From Gammaproteobacteria bacterium (lineage in GTDB: Bacteria > Pseudomonadota > Gammaproteobacteria > UBA1113): 51,870 bases of DNA. Below, one piece after another: positions 15,692-25,669 of the stretch. The notes beneath the pieces were generated by a model, which was not told the DNA's origin, did not search any database, and saw only the letters and a program-made list of their open reading frames with translations. The first letter of the stretch is position 1, and every line of letters begins with the position of its first letter. The stretch is taken from assembly GCA_020051155.1 (NCBI GenBank), contig JAGVJK010000016.1, forward strand, positions 1-51,870, given 5' to 3'. The position numbers and the translations under genes were made by a program.

Positions 15692-16804
15692 TTACGCTGC
15701 CACCACCGGAATACTGATCTTTTCACGCCAACGTGCGGCACGACGAGTTCTGTCTTGCACCTGCCCGACCAATTGACCGCAAGCACCGTCAACATCGTCA
15801 CCGCGTGTTTTACGGATGGTGGTGATGATACCGCTTTGACGCACGCGATGGGCAAAAGCTTGGATCACTTCATCAGAGGAACATTGGTAAGGGGCATGAG
15901 GGAAGGGATTAAAGGGAATTAAATTCACTTTAGCTGGGACACCTTGCAGCAAGGTTATTAATTGCTTGGCATGCTTAGGTTGATCATTGATCCCCGCCAG
16001 CATGACATATTCAAAAGTAATTTTACGTTTTGTTTCTTCTTTAAAATAATTTTTGCAGACTGCCATTAAGGAAGACAGCGGGTATTTTTTATTGATCGGT
16101 ACTAATTCATTGCGCAATTCATCATTGGGTGCGTGTAAAGAAACGGCGAGTGCCACTTCGCTGGTGTCGCGCAATTTTTCCATCATGGGTACGACGCCGG
16201 AGGTGCTCAAGGTAACGCGACGTTTTGCTAAGCTGTAAGCAAAATCATCGAGCATTAAATTCATGGCAGGTAGCACATTCTCATAATTGAGCAAGGGTTC
16301 GCCCATACCCATCATCACGACGTTCGTCACTTTGCGATCATGGCGTTTGTCTGTTTCTGATAATCGGCGAACCGCTAACCATACTTGGCCAATGATTTCT
16401 GCCGTTGTTAAATCTCGGCTAAAACCTTGTTTGCCGGTGGAGCAAAAAGAACAATCTAAGGCGCAGCCCACTTGCGAAGAAACACACAAAGTACCGCGAT
16501 CAGATTCTGGAATATAAACAGTTTCGATGGAATTACCATCAGCCAAACGAAATAACCATTTCACCGTGCCATCAGTAGATAATTTTTCAAGGGCAACCTC
16601 CGGTAGGATAATCTCCGCTTGTTCTTGCAACTGACGGCGTAGTGATTTGGATAAATTGGTCATAGCATCAAAATCAGTAATGCCATCACCGTGGATCCAT
16701 TTAATAAACTGATCCGCGCGATAAGGCTTTTCACCCAAGCGCGCGAAATAATCACGCATCATGTTGCGATCATAATTCAGTAAATTAATTTTATTGGCAT
16801 CCAC
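15692..16804 (-). CDS. rlmN: Dual-specificity 23S rRNA/tRNA (adenine-C2) methyltransferase RlmN
   Basis: Radical-SAM enzyme methylating A2503 of 23S rRNA and A37 of some tRNAs. The cluster-binding motif CALDCSFC (C114, C118, C121) and the catalytic C-terminal cysteine in [10 protein letters not shown] are present. [12 protein letters not shown] and the Ser-rich SLHAPND stretch also match. Translation starts at GTG (16804) with GAGG about ten bases upstream; 370 aa is normal. It is the first gene of the rlmN-pilW-rodZ-hisS-yfgM-bamB-der row, with a MITE-like repeat just upstream. Confidence 0.97.
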   Translation of the reverse strand: MDANKINLLNYDRNMMRDYFARLGEKPYRADQFIKWIHGDGITDFDAMTNLSKSLRRQLQEQAEIILPEVALEKLSTDGTVKWLFRLADGNSIETVYIPESDRGTLCVSSQVGCALDCSFCSTGKQGFSRDLTTAEIIGQVWLAVRRLSETDKRHDRKVTNVVMMGMGEPLLNYENVLPAMNLMLDDFAYSLAKRRVTLSTSGVVPMMEKLRDTSEVALAVSLHAPNDELRNELVPINKKYPLSSLMAVCKNYFKEETKRKITFEYVMLAGINDQPKHAKQLITLLQGVPAKVNLIPFNPFPHAPYQCSSDEVIQAFAHRVRQSGIITTIRKTRGDDVDGACGQLVGQVQDRTRRAARWREKISIPVVAA

Positions 16805-16859
16805 GATAAAAAAATCCTCGACTTGATTGATGCTAATTCTTCAGAACAACACGTAAAGA

Positions 16860-17002
16860 GTGCCTTCTCCCCTTGAGGGAGAAGGTGCCCGCAGGGCGGA
16901 TGAGGGGTATTCAAATTCGGAAAGTAGACAGTGTTGAAGTGAACTTATTAGACTCCCCTCATCCGGCCTTCGGCCACCTTCTCCCTCAAGGGGAGAAGGC
17001 AC
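16860..17002. repeat. MITE-like palindromic element, copy 1
   Basis: Perfect 28-bp terminal arms (16860-16887 and 16975-17002; arm begins GTGCCTTCTCCCCTTGAGGG) enclose inner sub-arms around GGATGAGGGG / CCCCTCATCC. Weaker similarity with the other copies continues roughly 30-40 bases on each side. Same family as 19889-20033 and 39599-39740. It fills the gap between rlmN and ndk. No coding capacity. Confidence 0.92.
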
Positions 17003-17066
17003 TTTTTACGTCTTTCTTTCGATAACTCCAACATTTTCTCCGCTGTACGAGCTAAGCAACTCGCTA

Positions 17067-17489
17067 TTAATCTCTTAACAAGATATCCGTTGGTTTGAAG
17101 AAAAACTCAATTTCTTGGCGAGCGGTTTCTTCGGAATCAGAACCGTGAACAGCATTTTCATCGATGCTATTTGCAAAATCAGCACGGATGGTGCCAGGCG
17201 CTGCATCTTTAGGGTTAGTTGCACCCATGATATCGCGATGCTTTTTAATGGCATCAGTGCCAGCCAATACTTGAATCATCACGGGGCCGGAAATCATAAA
17301 CTTTACTAAGTCATTGAAGAAAGGACGTTCTTTATGGACACCGTAGAACGCTTCTGCTTGGGCTTGGCTCAAATGTAGCATTTTTGCTGCGACAATACGT
17401 AAGCCAGACTGTTCAAAACGTTGATAAATTTGACCAATAACATTTTTACGAACCGCATCGGGTTTGATAATAGATAACGTGAGTTGCAT
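17067..17489 (-). CDS. ndk: Nucleoside diphosphate kinase
   Basis: Transfers the gamma-phosphate between nucleoside triphosphates and diphosphates through a phospho-histidine. The start [16 protein letters not shown] and the active-site [16 protein letters not shown], with the catalytic His near residue 117, are canonical. 140 aa is the normal length. It follows the iscS-iscU-iscA set on the same strand after a 115-base gap and precedes rlmN, a frequent gammaproteobacterial neighbour. Confidence 0.98.
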   Translation of the reverse strand: MQLTLSIIKPDAVRKNVIGQIYQRFEQSGLRIVAAKMLHLSQAQAEAFYGVHKERPFFNDLVKFMISGPVMIQVLAGTDAIKKHRDIMGATNPKDAAPGTIRADFANSIDENAVHGSDSEETARQEIEFFFKPTDILLRD

Positions 17490-17604
17490 AGAATATTCCT
17501 TCTTTTCAAAACAATAATGATTAAGCCGGGTGATTATACAGGTTTGCGCAGAAAAAGCACGAAATTTTTTAGGGTCTTTTTAAGAGATTTAGGCCATAAA
17601 AGTG

Positions 17605-17967
17605 TCAAATAGTAAAACTCTCGCCGCAGCCACAACTGCCAGCTTCCTGAGGATTTGTCACTTTCCAGCCGCGTTGAAAGCCTGATTCGATATAATCAAA
17701 TTCGGCGCCTTGAATGAAGGGCATGCTGTTGCGAGCGACGAAAAAAGTAAAACCCTCTTGCTGAAACTGATAGTCATCTGCTTTATTCTCGGCAACGATG
17801 TCATATACATACTGTAAACCATTACATCCTGCTGTTTTTATAGAAATTCGCAGGAAACGACCTGTGGGATGTTTGGCGATGTAAGCTTTGACATGAGCAA
17901 TGGCAGTAGCCGTTAAGGTAACGTTTGCTTGTGCATTTGCATCCGTTGTCGATTGTTGAGTCTCCAT
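17605..17967 (-). CDS. IscA/HesB-family iron-sulfur assembly protein
   Basis: A-type carrier that receives or delivers Fe-S clusters. The three family cysteines are present: C48 in AGCNGLQY and C112/C114 in GSCGCGESF. The 120-aa length includes a polar N-terminal extension of about 15 residues over E. coli IscA. It starts two bases after the iscU-like gene, so the two are translationally linked. IscA versus ErpA cannot be decided from sequence alone; context favours IscA. Confidence 0.93.
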   Translation of the reverse strand: METQQSTTDANAQANVTLTATAIAHVKAYIAKHPTGRFLRISIKTAGCNGLQYVYDIVAENKADDYQFQQEGFTFFVARNSMPFIQGAEFDYIESGFQRGWKVTNPQEAGSCGCGESFTI

Positions 17968-17969
17968 GA

Positions 17970-18332
17970 TTAAGATTCCTCGCCGTCATAGGTCGTTAAT
18001 TGTTTCACGAGATCTTCTGCCATCAACGCACAATAATGCTTATGGCCAGGTAACTGTAATGAGGCCATCAACTGCGCGCTCTGGAAATTTTGCGCCTCTT
18101 GCAAGGAACGCCCCTCAAGATACGTCGCCACCCATTCTGCGCTAGCGATTGTTGCTGGGCAACCGTGAGCTTTAAAGCGTGCCGTTACGATAGCATCCTG
18201 CTCCACCGTAATGGCCATTTCCAAGATCCGTCCATCCATCTCTGAACCAACACGCGCGATCATAGACGCTTGTGGCAGCGGGCCTTGATGAGAAGGCTCA
18301 TGAAAATGTTTTAAAATCGCATCATTGTACAT
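17970..18332 (-). CDS. IscU/NifU-like scaffold protein lacking the first cluster cysteine
   Basis: IscU is the scaffold on which IscS-derived sulfur and iron build a cluster; it normally uses three cysteines and one aspartate. The second cysteine (C58 in AHGCPATIAS) and third (C101 in KHYCALMAEDL) are in place, as is a plausible Asp33. Where E. coli has ACGDVMKLQI, this protein reads SEMDGRILEM, so the first cysteine is missing. It is 120 aa, slightly short. The N-terminus MYNDAILKHFHEPSHQG fits the family. Either function is altered or another IscU exists elsewhere in the genome. Confidence 0.85.
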   Translation of the reverse strand: MYNDAILKHFHEPSHQGPLPQASMIARVGSEMDGRILEMAITVEQDAIVTARFKAHGCPATIASAEWVATYLEGRSLQEAQNFQSAQLMASLQLPGHKHYCALMAEDLVKQLTTYDGEES

Positions 18333-18474
18333 GGTGTTTGATATGTTTGTGCCGAATGAATGGGATTATATCTTAATTTGCCGCAAGGAACAAAAATACT
18401 CCTACTACAGAGTGCAATTGAAAGTATCGATCGTAACATTAAAGATGCCTCTTCTCTTCAATCATTATTTCCCC

Positions 18475-18578
18475 CCTCCACGCTGTCATCCCCGCGAAGG
18501 CGGGGACCCATTTTCATAGCAGCTCAGGAGTCCGTGCAAAAATGGGTCCCCGCCTTCGCGGGGATGACAGTGTGGAGG
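18475..18578. repeat. Long palindrome, 40-bp arms
   Basis: Arms 18475-18514 and 18539-18578 pair at 39 of 40 positions; the core GTCATCCCCGCGAAGGCGGG is a widely dispersed bacterial palindrome type. A 24-base loop separates the arms. It lies between the iscU-like gene and iscS, about 47 bases past the iscS stop, so it may separate their expression. The 293-base gap holds no supported gene. Confidence 0.88.
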
Positions 18579-18625
18579 TGTCACAGAGCACATAATATTT
18601 TAACCGACACTTTCAATCACACAGC

Positions 18626-19792
18626 CTACCACAGCGGAGACATTCCGCGTAGCCATTGGATTTTTTCTTTTAAGCATGTTGCGGCTGTCATGATGTCTTT
18701 CTCCGTTGTATAGCGACCGACGCAGATACGCAGAGAATTTTTTGCTTCTTCGCCAGTCAAGCCCAGTGCAGTTAAGACATACGAAGGTTCTACTTCAGCA
18801 GAGGTGCAAGCTGAACCACTAGAGATGGCTAAAGTAGGCTGAAGTGCGGTAATCAGCGATTCGCCATCTGTTTTGTGGACGTGGATATTTAACATGCCAG
18901 GTATGCAATGTTGTAAGGAACCATTGATCGTCACGCTGGGTAATTCCGCAAGTTGCTGCCAAAGTAAATCTCGTAAGTGAGCCAATCGTATCGACTCCGT
19001 TGGCATTAACGATTGTGCTAACGCAAAGGCTGCACCCATGCCTGCAATTTGATGCGTTGCTAAGGTGCCGGAACGTAATCCTAATTCATGACCGCCGCCG
19101 TGAATTTGTGGTGTTAAGCGAGCACGTGGTTTACGTCGAACATACAACGCTCCAATACCCTTAGGACCATATACTTTATGAGAAGCAAGTGACATCAAAT
19201 CCACAGGAATCTGCTGCACATCCACAGCAATTTTACCAACGGATTGCGCCGCATCGACATGAAACAAAATACCGTGCTGTTTTGCAATCGCACCGACTTT
19301 TACAATATCTTGAATAACGCCAATTTCATTATTGACATGCATGATGGAGATCAACACCGTATCACTGCGAATCGCTTGCTGTAGCTGCTCGAGGTTAATC
19401 AAACCCCGTGAATTTACGGGAAGGTATGTCACTTCATAACCTTTCTTTTCTAAATAACGACAGGGATCCAAAACGGCTTTATGTTCCGTAATACACGTAA
19501 TGACATGCTTGCCCTTCTCTTGAAAAAACTCTGTGACGCCCTTGATAGCTAAATTATTGGATTCTGTAGCACCACTAGTCCAAATGATTTCATTGGGCTC
19601 CGCGTGAATCAATCCGGCGACTTGTTCTCGAGCGGTCTCTACTGCTTCTTTGGCGCGCCAACCATAGACGTGAGTAATAGACGCTGGATTACCAAATTCA
19701 CCCGTAGGCGTTAAGTAACGCCACATGACCTCGGCAACCGAGGGATCCACGGGTGTTGTCGCCATGTAGTCTAAGTAAATAGGATGTTTCAT
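18626..19792 (-). CDS. iscS: Cysteine desulfurase IscS (C-terminally short)
   Basis: PLP enzyme that releases sulfur from cysteine for Fe-S clusters and tRNA thiolation. Catalytic residues are in place: H104, the PLP lysine K206 in [11 protein letters not shown], and the persulfide C329 in [13 protein letters not shown] chose the ATG at 19792 because [16 protein letters not shown] then matches the E. coli start; earlier in-frame ATGs add residues without support. The protein stops after RGMSPLW, about 15 residues before the E. coli C-terminus, a tail that contacts IscU. The iscU partner is also atypical. No iscR, hscBA or fdx is in the window. Confidence 0.93.
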   Translation of the reverse strand: MKHPIYLDYMATTPVDPSVAEVMWRYLTPTGEFGNPASITHVYGWRAKEAVETAREQVAGLIHAEPNEIIWTSGATESNNLAIKGVTEFFQEKGKHVITCITEHKAVLDPCRYLEKKGYEVTYLPVNSRGLINLEQLQQAIRSDTVLISIMHVNNEIGVIQDIVKVGAIAKQHGILFHVDAAQSVGKIAVDVQQIPVDLMSLASHKVYGPKGIGALYVRRKPRARLTPQIHGGGHELGLRSGTLATHQIAGMGAAFALAQSLMPTESIRLAHLRDLLWQQLAELPSVTINGSLQHCIPGMLNIHVHKTDGESLITALQPTLAISSGSACTSAEVEPSYVLTALGLTGEEAKNSLRICVGRYTTEKDIMTAATCLKEKIQWLRGMSPLW

Positions 19793-19888
19793 GCATAGAT
19801 TCATTTTTTTACACTGTAGAGTAGAGTTTATCTTTGTGAAATACAAAAATTTATAGATGCCGAATTCCTAGTGAAAATATCTTAAAGA

Positions 19889-20033
19889 GTGCCTTCTCCC
19901 CTTGAGGGAGAAGGTGCCCAACGGGCGGATGAGGGGTATTCAAATTCAGGTAAAATACTTTATTGACGTTAACTGAATTAGATCACCCCTCATCCGGCCT
20001 TCGGCCACCTTCTCCCTCAAGGGGAGAAGGCAC
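19889..20033. repeat. MITE-like palindromic element, copy 2
   Basis: Same terminal arms as copy 1, starting GTGCCTTCTCCCCTTGAGGG. Similarity to copy 3 (inverted) extends left to about 19848, through ATTTATAGATGCCGAATTC, and right to about 20085. It occupies much of the 539-base gap between iscS and the 719-aa gene. The remainder (20090-20331) is the promoter region of that gene. Confidence 0.92.
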
Positions 20034-20238
20034 ACTTTACATGTTTCTTTTAATAGTTCTGGCATTTATTCATTTTTATATTCTGCAGAGAGCAGTTTAT
20101 AGAAATTTTTTAATTATACAAGGCGCGGCTATGTCCCTGAATGATGTGTAAAAACTGACATCTCTTTAAAAAATCGTCAAGACGTCGACTTGCGGGTGTC
20201 GAATTTTTGACTAGACTGCTAAAGACGGGATGAAAGGG

Positions 20239-20255
20239 CTTAATGTTTAGTTAAT
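20239..20255 (+). promoter_or_regulatory. PmrA-box-like direct repeat upstream of the 719-aa gene
   Basis: CTTAAT-GTTTA-GTTAAT is two TTAAT hexamers spaced five bases apart, close to the PmrA consensus (Y-TTAA-K twice with N5), with one mismatch at the first base of the second half. An AT-rich TTTATAAAG, a possible -10, lies about 18 bases downstream. PmrA drives many Dot/Icm effector genes in Legionella and Coxiella. Assignment here is by motif only. Confidence 0.45.
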
Positions 20256-20331
20256 CTTTTTTCCCATTTTATTTATAAAGAGCATTAGAAAATATTATTA
20301 AATAAGCTCTGAAAACCAGGAGAACGTTATT

Positions 20332-22491
20332 ATGTTTAAGTGGGTAAGAAGATTATTAACAAGTTGGGGATTTCGTAAAAAAATAGCCCCAATTGCTGAA
20401 CTGCAACAACGATCAGCAATTCCCACATCACCGGATACCCCCCATCTAGCAGTAGAACGCACGAAACCCGCACGAGGTACTCGTATGGCGAGTATTACAC
20501 CTCGTCGCTCACCTCGCGCAGTATCCAGCATTGATCTAACGCCTGATAACATGGCGGGAAGAACCGTATCACGTGCTCTAGATTTCGATGATGTTAATGA
20601 CGAAGAGCATGGCCTTAACGATGAAGATTACATGAGTGAAGCAGGCCTACCAACTCCCTGCGCAAGTCCTTCATTAAAACGTATGGCTGCGCAATCATTA
20701 GCTTCAGAGCTATCACGCTCATTTGATTCCGATAGTGACACATCATCGTCAGATGATTCTTATCAAGAAGCTGAGTTTCAAAGTAGCAGCGATGATGAAA
20801 TGGCACATTCCATAGTACATCCCAGTGCACTTAGACTTAGAAATTCACGCCAAAGCACTTGGAATCATTTCCTTCGCTCTTTTTCTCAACCCGGTGGAAG
20901 TATAACCTTACCCCACGAACCCGACGAATCACCTTTCACTCTCCGACGAGCAATGTCAGCAAATTTAAATCACTCGCAACATTCTACACCTCCACCAAGT
21001 AAGAAAGTTGCCAGAGATCAAGCGTCTTCTCTTGCTCAATCCTCGACAGCTCCTTCAGTTAAACGAGGTTTTGTGCCTAAATCTAGTATTTTAACCATCA
21101 ACTCTCCTTTACTTAGCCTTAGCACGCTTCTTTCACAGCGCATGAGTCATTGGCATCAATTAAATGACGCGCAAAGAAAATCTTTAATTTTAGACGGATT
21201 AGCTCTCATCAACCAAGATCCTTCTCGGTTTTCATTAAGGCAACTCATCGAGTTTACAAAACTTTCTCTTCGTTGTAGCAGAGATGTTAAATTTAAAAAA
21301 ATGATCCAATCAATCTCCATGGCAGGAGACAAAGAGACTTGCTTAAAGGAAGCTACTCTTATAAATCTTGAAGGTATATTTCATTATGTAAAACGAATAA
21401 AAAACTCATTAAACTCAGCAGAAATTAGCGAGTTTACCGAGCTTTATTTAGACTGCACAAAAAAAAGCGATGCTATCAACTCACAGCACTTCGTAACAAA
21501 AAATGGCATAACGTTGCAAGCCATCTTAAATGATCCAACTGCTTATACACCACAACAAGTTAATGGTTTTATTGCTCATGTCGTCAGAGAGACAACTCGA
21601 GCAATACGAAAAATTTCAAAAGAATTTACTGCTATCGACCGAGCCAAAACTAAGTTCGAAAAAGAGCTGGAACAGTCACGTAATAAGAACGCTGTATTTT
21701 CCATACTTTATCTTATTTTGAAACGGTTTGAACAGTACCGTTCGGCAACTAAAGACTTTAGCTTTCATTACATTCTTAATCCTTTCAGAGAATTTTTAAA
21801 TGAAAAAGGTGTTAATTCCCTTTTAAATAAAAAGAATTTTAATACCCTCGAGCGTGAGAATACTTTGCTTGAAAGAGCCGATACCATAATGGCTCGTTAT
21901 TATGGAACCTTGCAACAACTCGATAAATTTAACAAGGCAGAAAAAAAGTGCTTACAACATTTTAATCGACAACCTACTTTAGTTATTTCTGCAGAAACTC
22001 AAAAAGAATTAGATTTAAGAATAGGTCTTTCATTTGACTTGCATAACTATTCTAATAACTTAGCAACAACCCGTTCTTTACAAACAGATCGAGAGACATT
22101 AGGAGAAACGCCTCTACCCCCTCTACCCTTAGCACCGCAGGGTGATTTGCCAAGAGTGATGCTTTATGCTGTTTCTAAACCTGAGGAAGCAGCTAATTTT
22201 TTAACCCAGAAAAACCAGGATATGATGATAGCTTTAGAGGAACAACAGGATGCGTTGCAAGAGGCGGCTGAGGCCAATTCGCAAGAACAACAAGAAACAC
22301 CAGAGAAGCTCCCACAGATCGTAATATCGCCGAGCAATTCATCACGATCTGTGTTTTTCAGACATATAGGCCCACAACAAGAGGATTCAACCTTTTATGT
22401 CCTTAACGATATCTATCTCACACCGAGAGTAGAGGATTCACCACCTACTCCTACTGACTCTACTGATGCTCGCGCGTCATTGCGAAGGTAA
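20332..22491 (+). CDS. Large effector-like protein of unknown function (719 aa)
   Basis: No family was recognised; no signal peptide or membrane segment. Residues 1-260 are low-complexity, rich in Ser, Arg, Pro and acidic clusters ([25 protein letters not shown]) with many S/T-P sites. Residues about 270-600 are predicted helical with repeated charged amphipathic stretches. A proline patch ([10 protein letters not shown]) follows, then a Gln/Glu-rich coiled stretch ([20 protein letters not shown]) and a disordered tail with repeated S/T-P. The start ATG follows CAGGAG at good spacing. Translocated effector status is inferred from composition, an isolated position and the PmrA-box-like upstream site. 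Its last 32 bases overlap the convergent prfC gene. Confidence 0.82.
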   Translation: MFKWVRRLLTSWGFRKKIAPIAELQQRSAIPTSPDTPHLAVERTKPARGTRMASITPRRSPRAVSSIDLTPDNMAGRTVSRALDFDDVNDEEHGLNDEDYMSEAGLPTPCASPSLKRMAAQSLASELSRSFDSDSDTSSSDDSYQEAEFQSSSDDEMAHSIVHPSALRLRNSRQSTWNHFLRSFSQPGGSITLPHEPDESPFTLRRAMSANLNHSQHSTPPPSKKVARDQASSLAQSSTAPSVKRGFVPKSSILTINSPLLSLSTLLSQRMSHWHQLNDAQRKSLILDGLALINQDPSRFSLRQLIEFTKLSLRCSRDVKFKKMIQSISMAGDKETCLKEATLINLEGIFHYVKRIKNSLNSAEISEFTELYLDCTKKSDAINSQHFVTKNGITLQAILNDPTAYTPQQVNGFIAHVVRETTRAIRKISKEFTAIDRAKTKFEKELEQSRNKNAVFSILYLILKRFEQYRSATKDFSFHYILNPFREFLNEKGVNSLLNKKNFNTLERENTLLERADTIMARYYGTLQQLDKFNKAEKKCLQHFNRQPTLVISAETQKELDLRIGLSFDLHNYSNNLATTRSLQTDRETLGETPLPPLPLAPQGDLPRVMLYAVSKPEEAANFLTQKNQDMMIALEEQQDALQEAAEANSQEQQETPEKLPQIVISPSNSSRSVFFRHIGPQQEDSTFYVLNDIYLTPRVEDSPPTPTDSTDARASLRR

Positions 22492-24043
22492 TCTCCGGCC
22501 AGCGCTCCATGGTTAAATTTAAATTAACCATGGAGGGCGCTAAATAAGTTAAGTGATCTGCTCCATCTAAGGCCAAATTCGCACTTACTTTATTTTTAAA
22601 TTGCTCTAACATTTTTGGATCTTTACATTGAATCCATCGCGCTGTGGAAACAGAAATCGTATCGTAAGCACAATCTACATTGTATTCATGCTGCAAACGA
22701 TAAGCTACCACGTCAAACTGCAAAATCCCTACCGCACCTAAAATCAATTCATTACTATGCAATGGACGAAACACCTGTGTTGCGCCCTCCTCGGATAATT
22801 GCACTAAGCCTTTTTGTAATGCTTTTAATTTTAAAGGGTCTTTTAATTGCACGCGACGAAATAATTCCGGTGAAAAATAGGGGATGCCGGTAAATACTAA
22901 ATCTTCACCCTGAGTAAAAGTATCTCCAATTTGTAAGGTGCCATGATTATGAATACCAATGATATCACCGGGATACGCTTCTTCCGCATGAGAACGATCA
23001 CCCGCCATAAAGGTTAAAGCATTTCGCAATGGCATATCACGTCCGATGCGCACGTGTTTGACTTTCATACCATTGGTATACGAACCGGAGCAAATTCGCA
23101 AAAAGGCAATTCGATCGCGATGTGCTGGATCCATATTCGCTTGTACTTTAAAAACAAACCCTGTGAACTTTTCTTCTTCAGGAGACACCTCTCGAGTTTT
23201 TGTCGGACGTGGCTGTGGCATTGGTGCATATTGCGCAAAATAATCTAATAATTCTTTAATACCAAAATTAGTCAGCGCCGAGCCAAAAAATACGGGAGTT
23301 TGTCGACCTTGCAAATAATCCTCCACCGAAAACTCATGACTTGCACCTTTGACTAATTCCATCTCTTCACGAAAGGCATCCGCTATATCAGGAAAACGTT
23401 GGCTAAAGGCGTCACTCATTAAACCGTCGAGCACTTCTGCGGTTTGAAATCGCTCGCCTTGGCCAGGTTGGTAGACATAAATACGATCTTCAAGTAAATG
23501 ATAAATACCTTTAAAGTGCCGTCCCATACCGATGGGCCACGTGATGGGAGCGCACTGAATTTTAAGAACTGATTCAATTTCATCTAGCAACTCGATGGGC
23601 TCGCGGCTATCGCGATCCATTTTATTGATAAAGGTAAAGATCGGCGTATCACGCAAGCGACAGACTTCTAATAATTTAATTGTGCGAGACTCCACTCCTT
23701 TTACTGCGTCGATCACCATCAAAGCGGAATCCACCGCCGTCAACGTGCGATAAGTATCTTCCGAAAAATCTTCGTGGCCTGGTGTATCTAACAAATTGAT
23801 CATGCAATCGTGATAGGGAAATTGCATTACCGAGGTGGTAACAGAAATGCCTCGCTGTTTCTCTAACTCCATCCAGTCCGAGGTAGCATGGCGACTGGCT
23901 TTGCGCCCCTTGACCGTTCCAGCCATTTGAATCGCGCCGCCAAATAGCAATAATTTTTCCGTCAAAGTGGTCTTCCCCGCATCAGGGTGGGAAATGATCG
24001 CAAAGGTTCGACGTTGCTGAATTTGTTGCTGTAAATTACTCAT
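22460..24043 (-). CDS. prfC: Peptide chain release factor 3
   Basis: GTPase that recycles RF1/RF2 from the ribosome after termination. SHPDAGKTT (18-26), the switch [18 protein letters not shown] and [10 protein letters not shown] are diagnostic. An in-frame start exists upstream at 24109. I chose the ATG at 24043 because [20 protein letters not shown] matches family N-termini and gives 527 aa, as in E. coli (529). The 3' end overlaps the end of the convergent 719-aa gene by 32 bases. Confidence 0.97.
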   Translation of the reverse strand: MSNLQQQIQQRRTFAIISHPDAGKTTLTEKLLLFGGAIQMAGTVKGRKASRHATSDWMELEKQRGISVTTSVMQFPYHDCMINLLDTPGHEDFSEDTYRTLTAVDSALMVIDAVKGVESRTIKLLEVCRLRDTPIFTFINKMDRDSREPIELLDEIESVLKIQCAPITWPIGMGRHFKGIYHLLEDRIYVYQPGQGERFQTAEVLDGLMSDAFSQRFPDIADAFREEMELVKGASHEFSVEDYLQGRQTPVFFGSALTNFGIKELLDYFAQYAPMPQPRPTKTREVSPEEEKFTGFVFKVQANMDPAHRDRIAFLRICSGSYTNGMKVKHVRIGRDMPLRNALTFMAGDRSHAEEAYPGDIIGIHNHGTLQIGDTFTQGEDLVFTGIPYFSPELFRRVQLKDPLKLKALQKGLVQLSEEGATQVFRPLHSNELILGAVGILQFDVVAYRLQHEYNVDCAYDTISVSTARWIQCKDPKMLEQFKNKVSANLALDGADHLTYLAPSMVNLNLTMERWPEITFAMTREHQ

Positions 24044-24283
24044 AGATATAGAGGCTCCGCGCAGTCCTAGAGGCCGGTGACAATTCGCTAGCTTGCGGCA
24101 AATTGTCAACAGCTCCTAATAAAAAAGGAAGTATTGTAGCGTATTGGTGAAAAATTAACAGTTCTATTTTTTTTAGTATTGCTTGCCAAGTAGCCAATCA
24201 TACATTATCTTCAATGCTGTAGCCATGAGAAATACCCATGGCGCATTGACGGATTTATCACCACCTCAGGATGAGGACATACC

Positions 24284-25657
24284 ATGAAACAGTCACTGCA
24301 AATGCAACTGCGACAACAGTTGGCCATTACGCCGCAATTACAGCAAGCGATTCAGTTACTGTTATTACCTACCCACGAATTACTCGCCGAAATCCAGCAA
24401 CAATTAGATAGCAATACCATGCTGGAAATGACTGAAGCCTCTGATGACACGGATGTCACCCCGGCTTGGCAAGAAAGTTTACTCTATAAAACGAGAACAA
24501 CCACCCATTCGCAGCGCGATGACAATGATGACTTCTCCGAGATAAAGGACACTGAGGATACCAGCTTACGCAGCCATTTAATGTGGCAAATGGAAATGAC
24601 ACCCTTTTCCGAATTGGAACGGGCCATTGCCATTGCTATCATTGATTCGCTGGATGAGAATGGTTATCTTTGTGCCACTTTTTCTGAAATAAAAGTCAGC
24701 TTAGCCCACGAAGGTGTTGAACCTCTCGACAGTGACATTGAGCAAGTCTTGTTAGAGGTTCAACAATTTGACCCGGTGGGCGTTGCTAGTCGTAATTTAC
24801 AAGAATATTTATTATTGCAATTATCACGAATGGCTCATGAAACTCCCGGCTTATCGGCCGCAAAAAATATTATTACTCATCATATTGATGAATTAGCAAA
24901 ACATGATTATCAACAAATTCGTCGAGAGGATCATATTTCTAAAGAGGTTTTGATTGCTGCATTGAATCTGATTAAATCTCTCAATCCTCGCCCTAATTAT
25001 GAATACAGCAATAAATCATTGGATGCATTGATTCCAGATTTAGTTGTGAGAAAACAGCGTGGCGTTTGGGTGGTAGAATTGACCTCTGATCTGGGTTCAC
25101 GAATTCGTATTAATCAAGAATATGCAAGGATGATTCAACGATCGGATTCTAGTCAAGATAATCAATTTTTGAAAAATCAATTACAAGAAGCGCGTTGGTT
25201 TTTAAAAAGCTTACAAAATCGTAATGAAACTTTATTGAAAGTAGCTACGTGCATTATGGAAACGCAGATGAATTTTTTAGAGCATGGTGCCTTGGGGTTG
25301 AAACCTTTAATCTTATCAACCATTGCAGAAAGTACAGAGTTGCATGAATCTACTATCTCGCGGGTAACTACAAATAAATACATTCAAACACCCCGCGGTG
25401 TTTTTGAATTAAAGTATTTCTTTTCTAGCCAATTGAGCACCGACTCAGGAGACAGTGTGTCTTCTACAGCGCTTAAGGCGGGGATTAAGGCGTTAATCAG
25501 CAATGAGCCCGAGGAAAAGCCATTAAGCGATCAAAAGATTGCTGAACTCATGGAAAGCCAAGGCATCCACGTCGCACGCCGCACTGTGGCGAAGTATCGC
25601 GAAGCATTGCAAATTCCGCCATCTAATGAGCGGAAGAGGATTAAAGAGCTGGTGTAG
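24284..25657 (+). CDS. rpoN: RNA polymerase sigma-54 factor RpoN
   Basis: Sigma-54 directs activator-dependent transcription, here most likely of the flagellar genes in this window. Region I is Gln/Leu-rich (MQLRQQLAITPQLQQAIQLL). The core-binding part follows, and the RpoN box ARRTVAKYRE is at 431-440 with a normal tail. 457 aa is within range. Three sigma-54 promoters (37880-37895, 37936-37951, 40807-40822) lie nearby. The usual lptB upstream and hpf/ptsN downstream neighbours are absent; it ends 12 bases from the convergent maf gene. Confidence 0.97.
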   Translation: MKQSLQMQLRQQLAITPQLQQAIQLLLLPTHELLAEIQQQLDSNTMLEMTEASDDTDVTPAWQESLLYKTRTTTHSQRDDNDDFSEIKDTEDTSLRSHLMWQMEMTPFSELERAIAIAIIDSLDENGYLCATFSEIKVSLAHEGVEPLDSDIEQVLLEVQQFDPVGVASRNLQEYLLLQLSRMAHETPGLSAAKNIITHHIDELAKHDYQQIRREDHISKEVLIAALNLIKSLNPRPNYEYSNKSLDALIPDLVVRKQRGVWVVELTSDLGSRIRINQEYARMIQRSDSSQDNQFLKNQLQEARWFLKSLQNRNETLLKVATCIMETQMNFLEHGALGLKPLILSTIAESTELHESTISRVTTNKYIQTPRGVFELKYFFSSQLSTDSGDSVSSTALKAGIKALISNEPEEKPLSDQKIAELMESQGIHVARRTVAKYREALQIPPSNERKRIKELV

Positions 25658-25669
25658 TTAATCTAATCA

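Noticed and set aside
18360..18713. A 117-residue plus-strand open frame between iscU and iscS
   Set aside because: It runs through the 40-bp-arm palindrome and into the 3' end of iscS in antisense. No ribosome binding site or homology was seen.
19963..20151. A 62-residue plus-strand frame with a hydrophobic centre
   Set aside because: It starts inside repeat copy 2 and has no supporting ribosome binding site.
20176..20190. Palindrome-like CAAGACGTCGACTTG upstream of the 719-aa gene as an operator
   Set aside because: The inner bases do not pair symmetrically; evidence is too weak beside the better-matching PmrA-box-like site.
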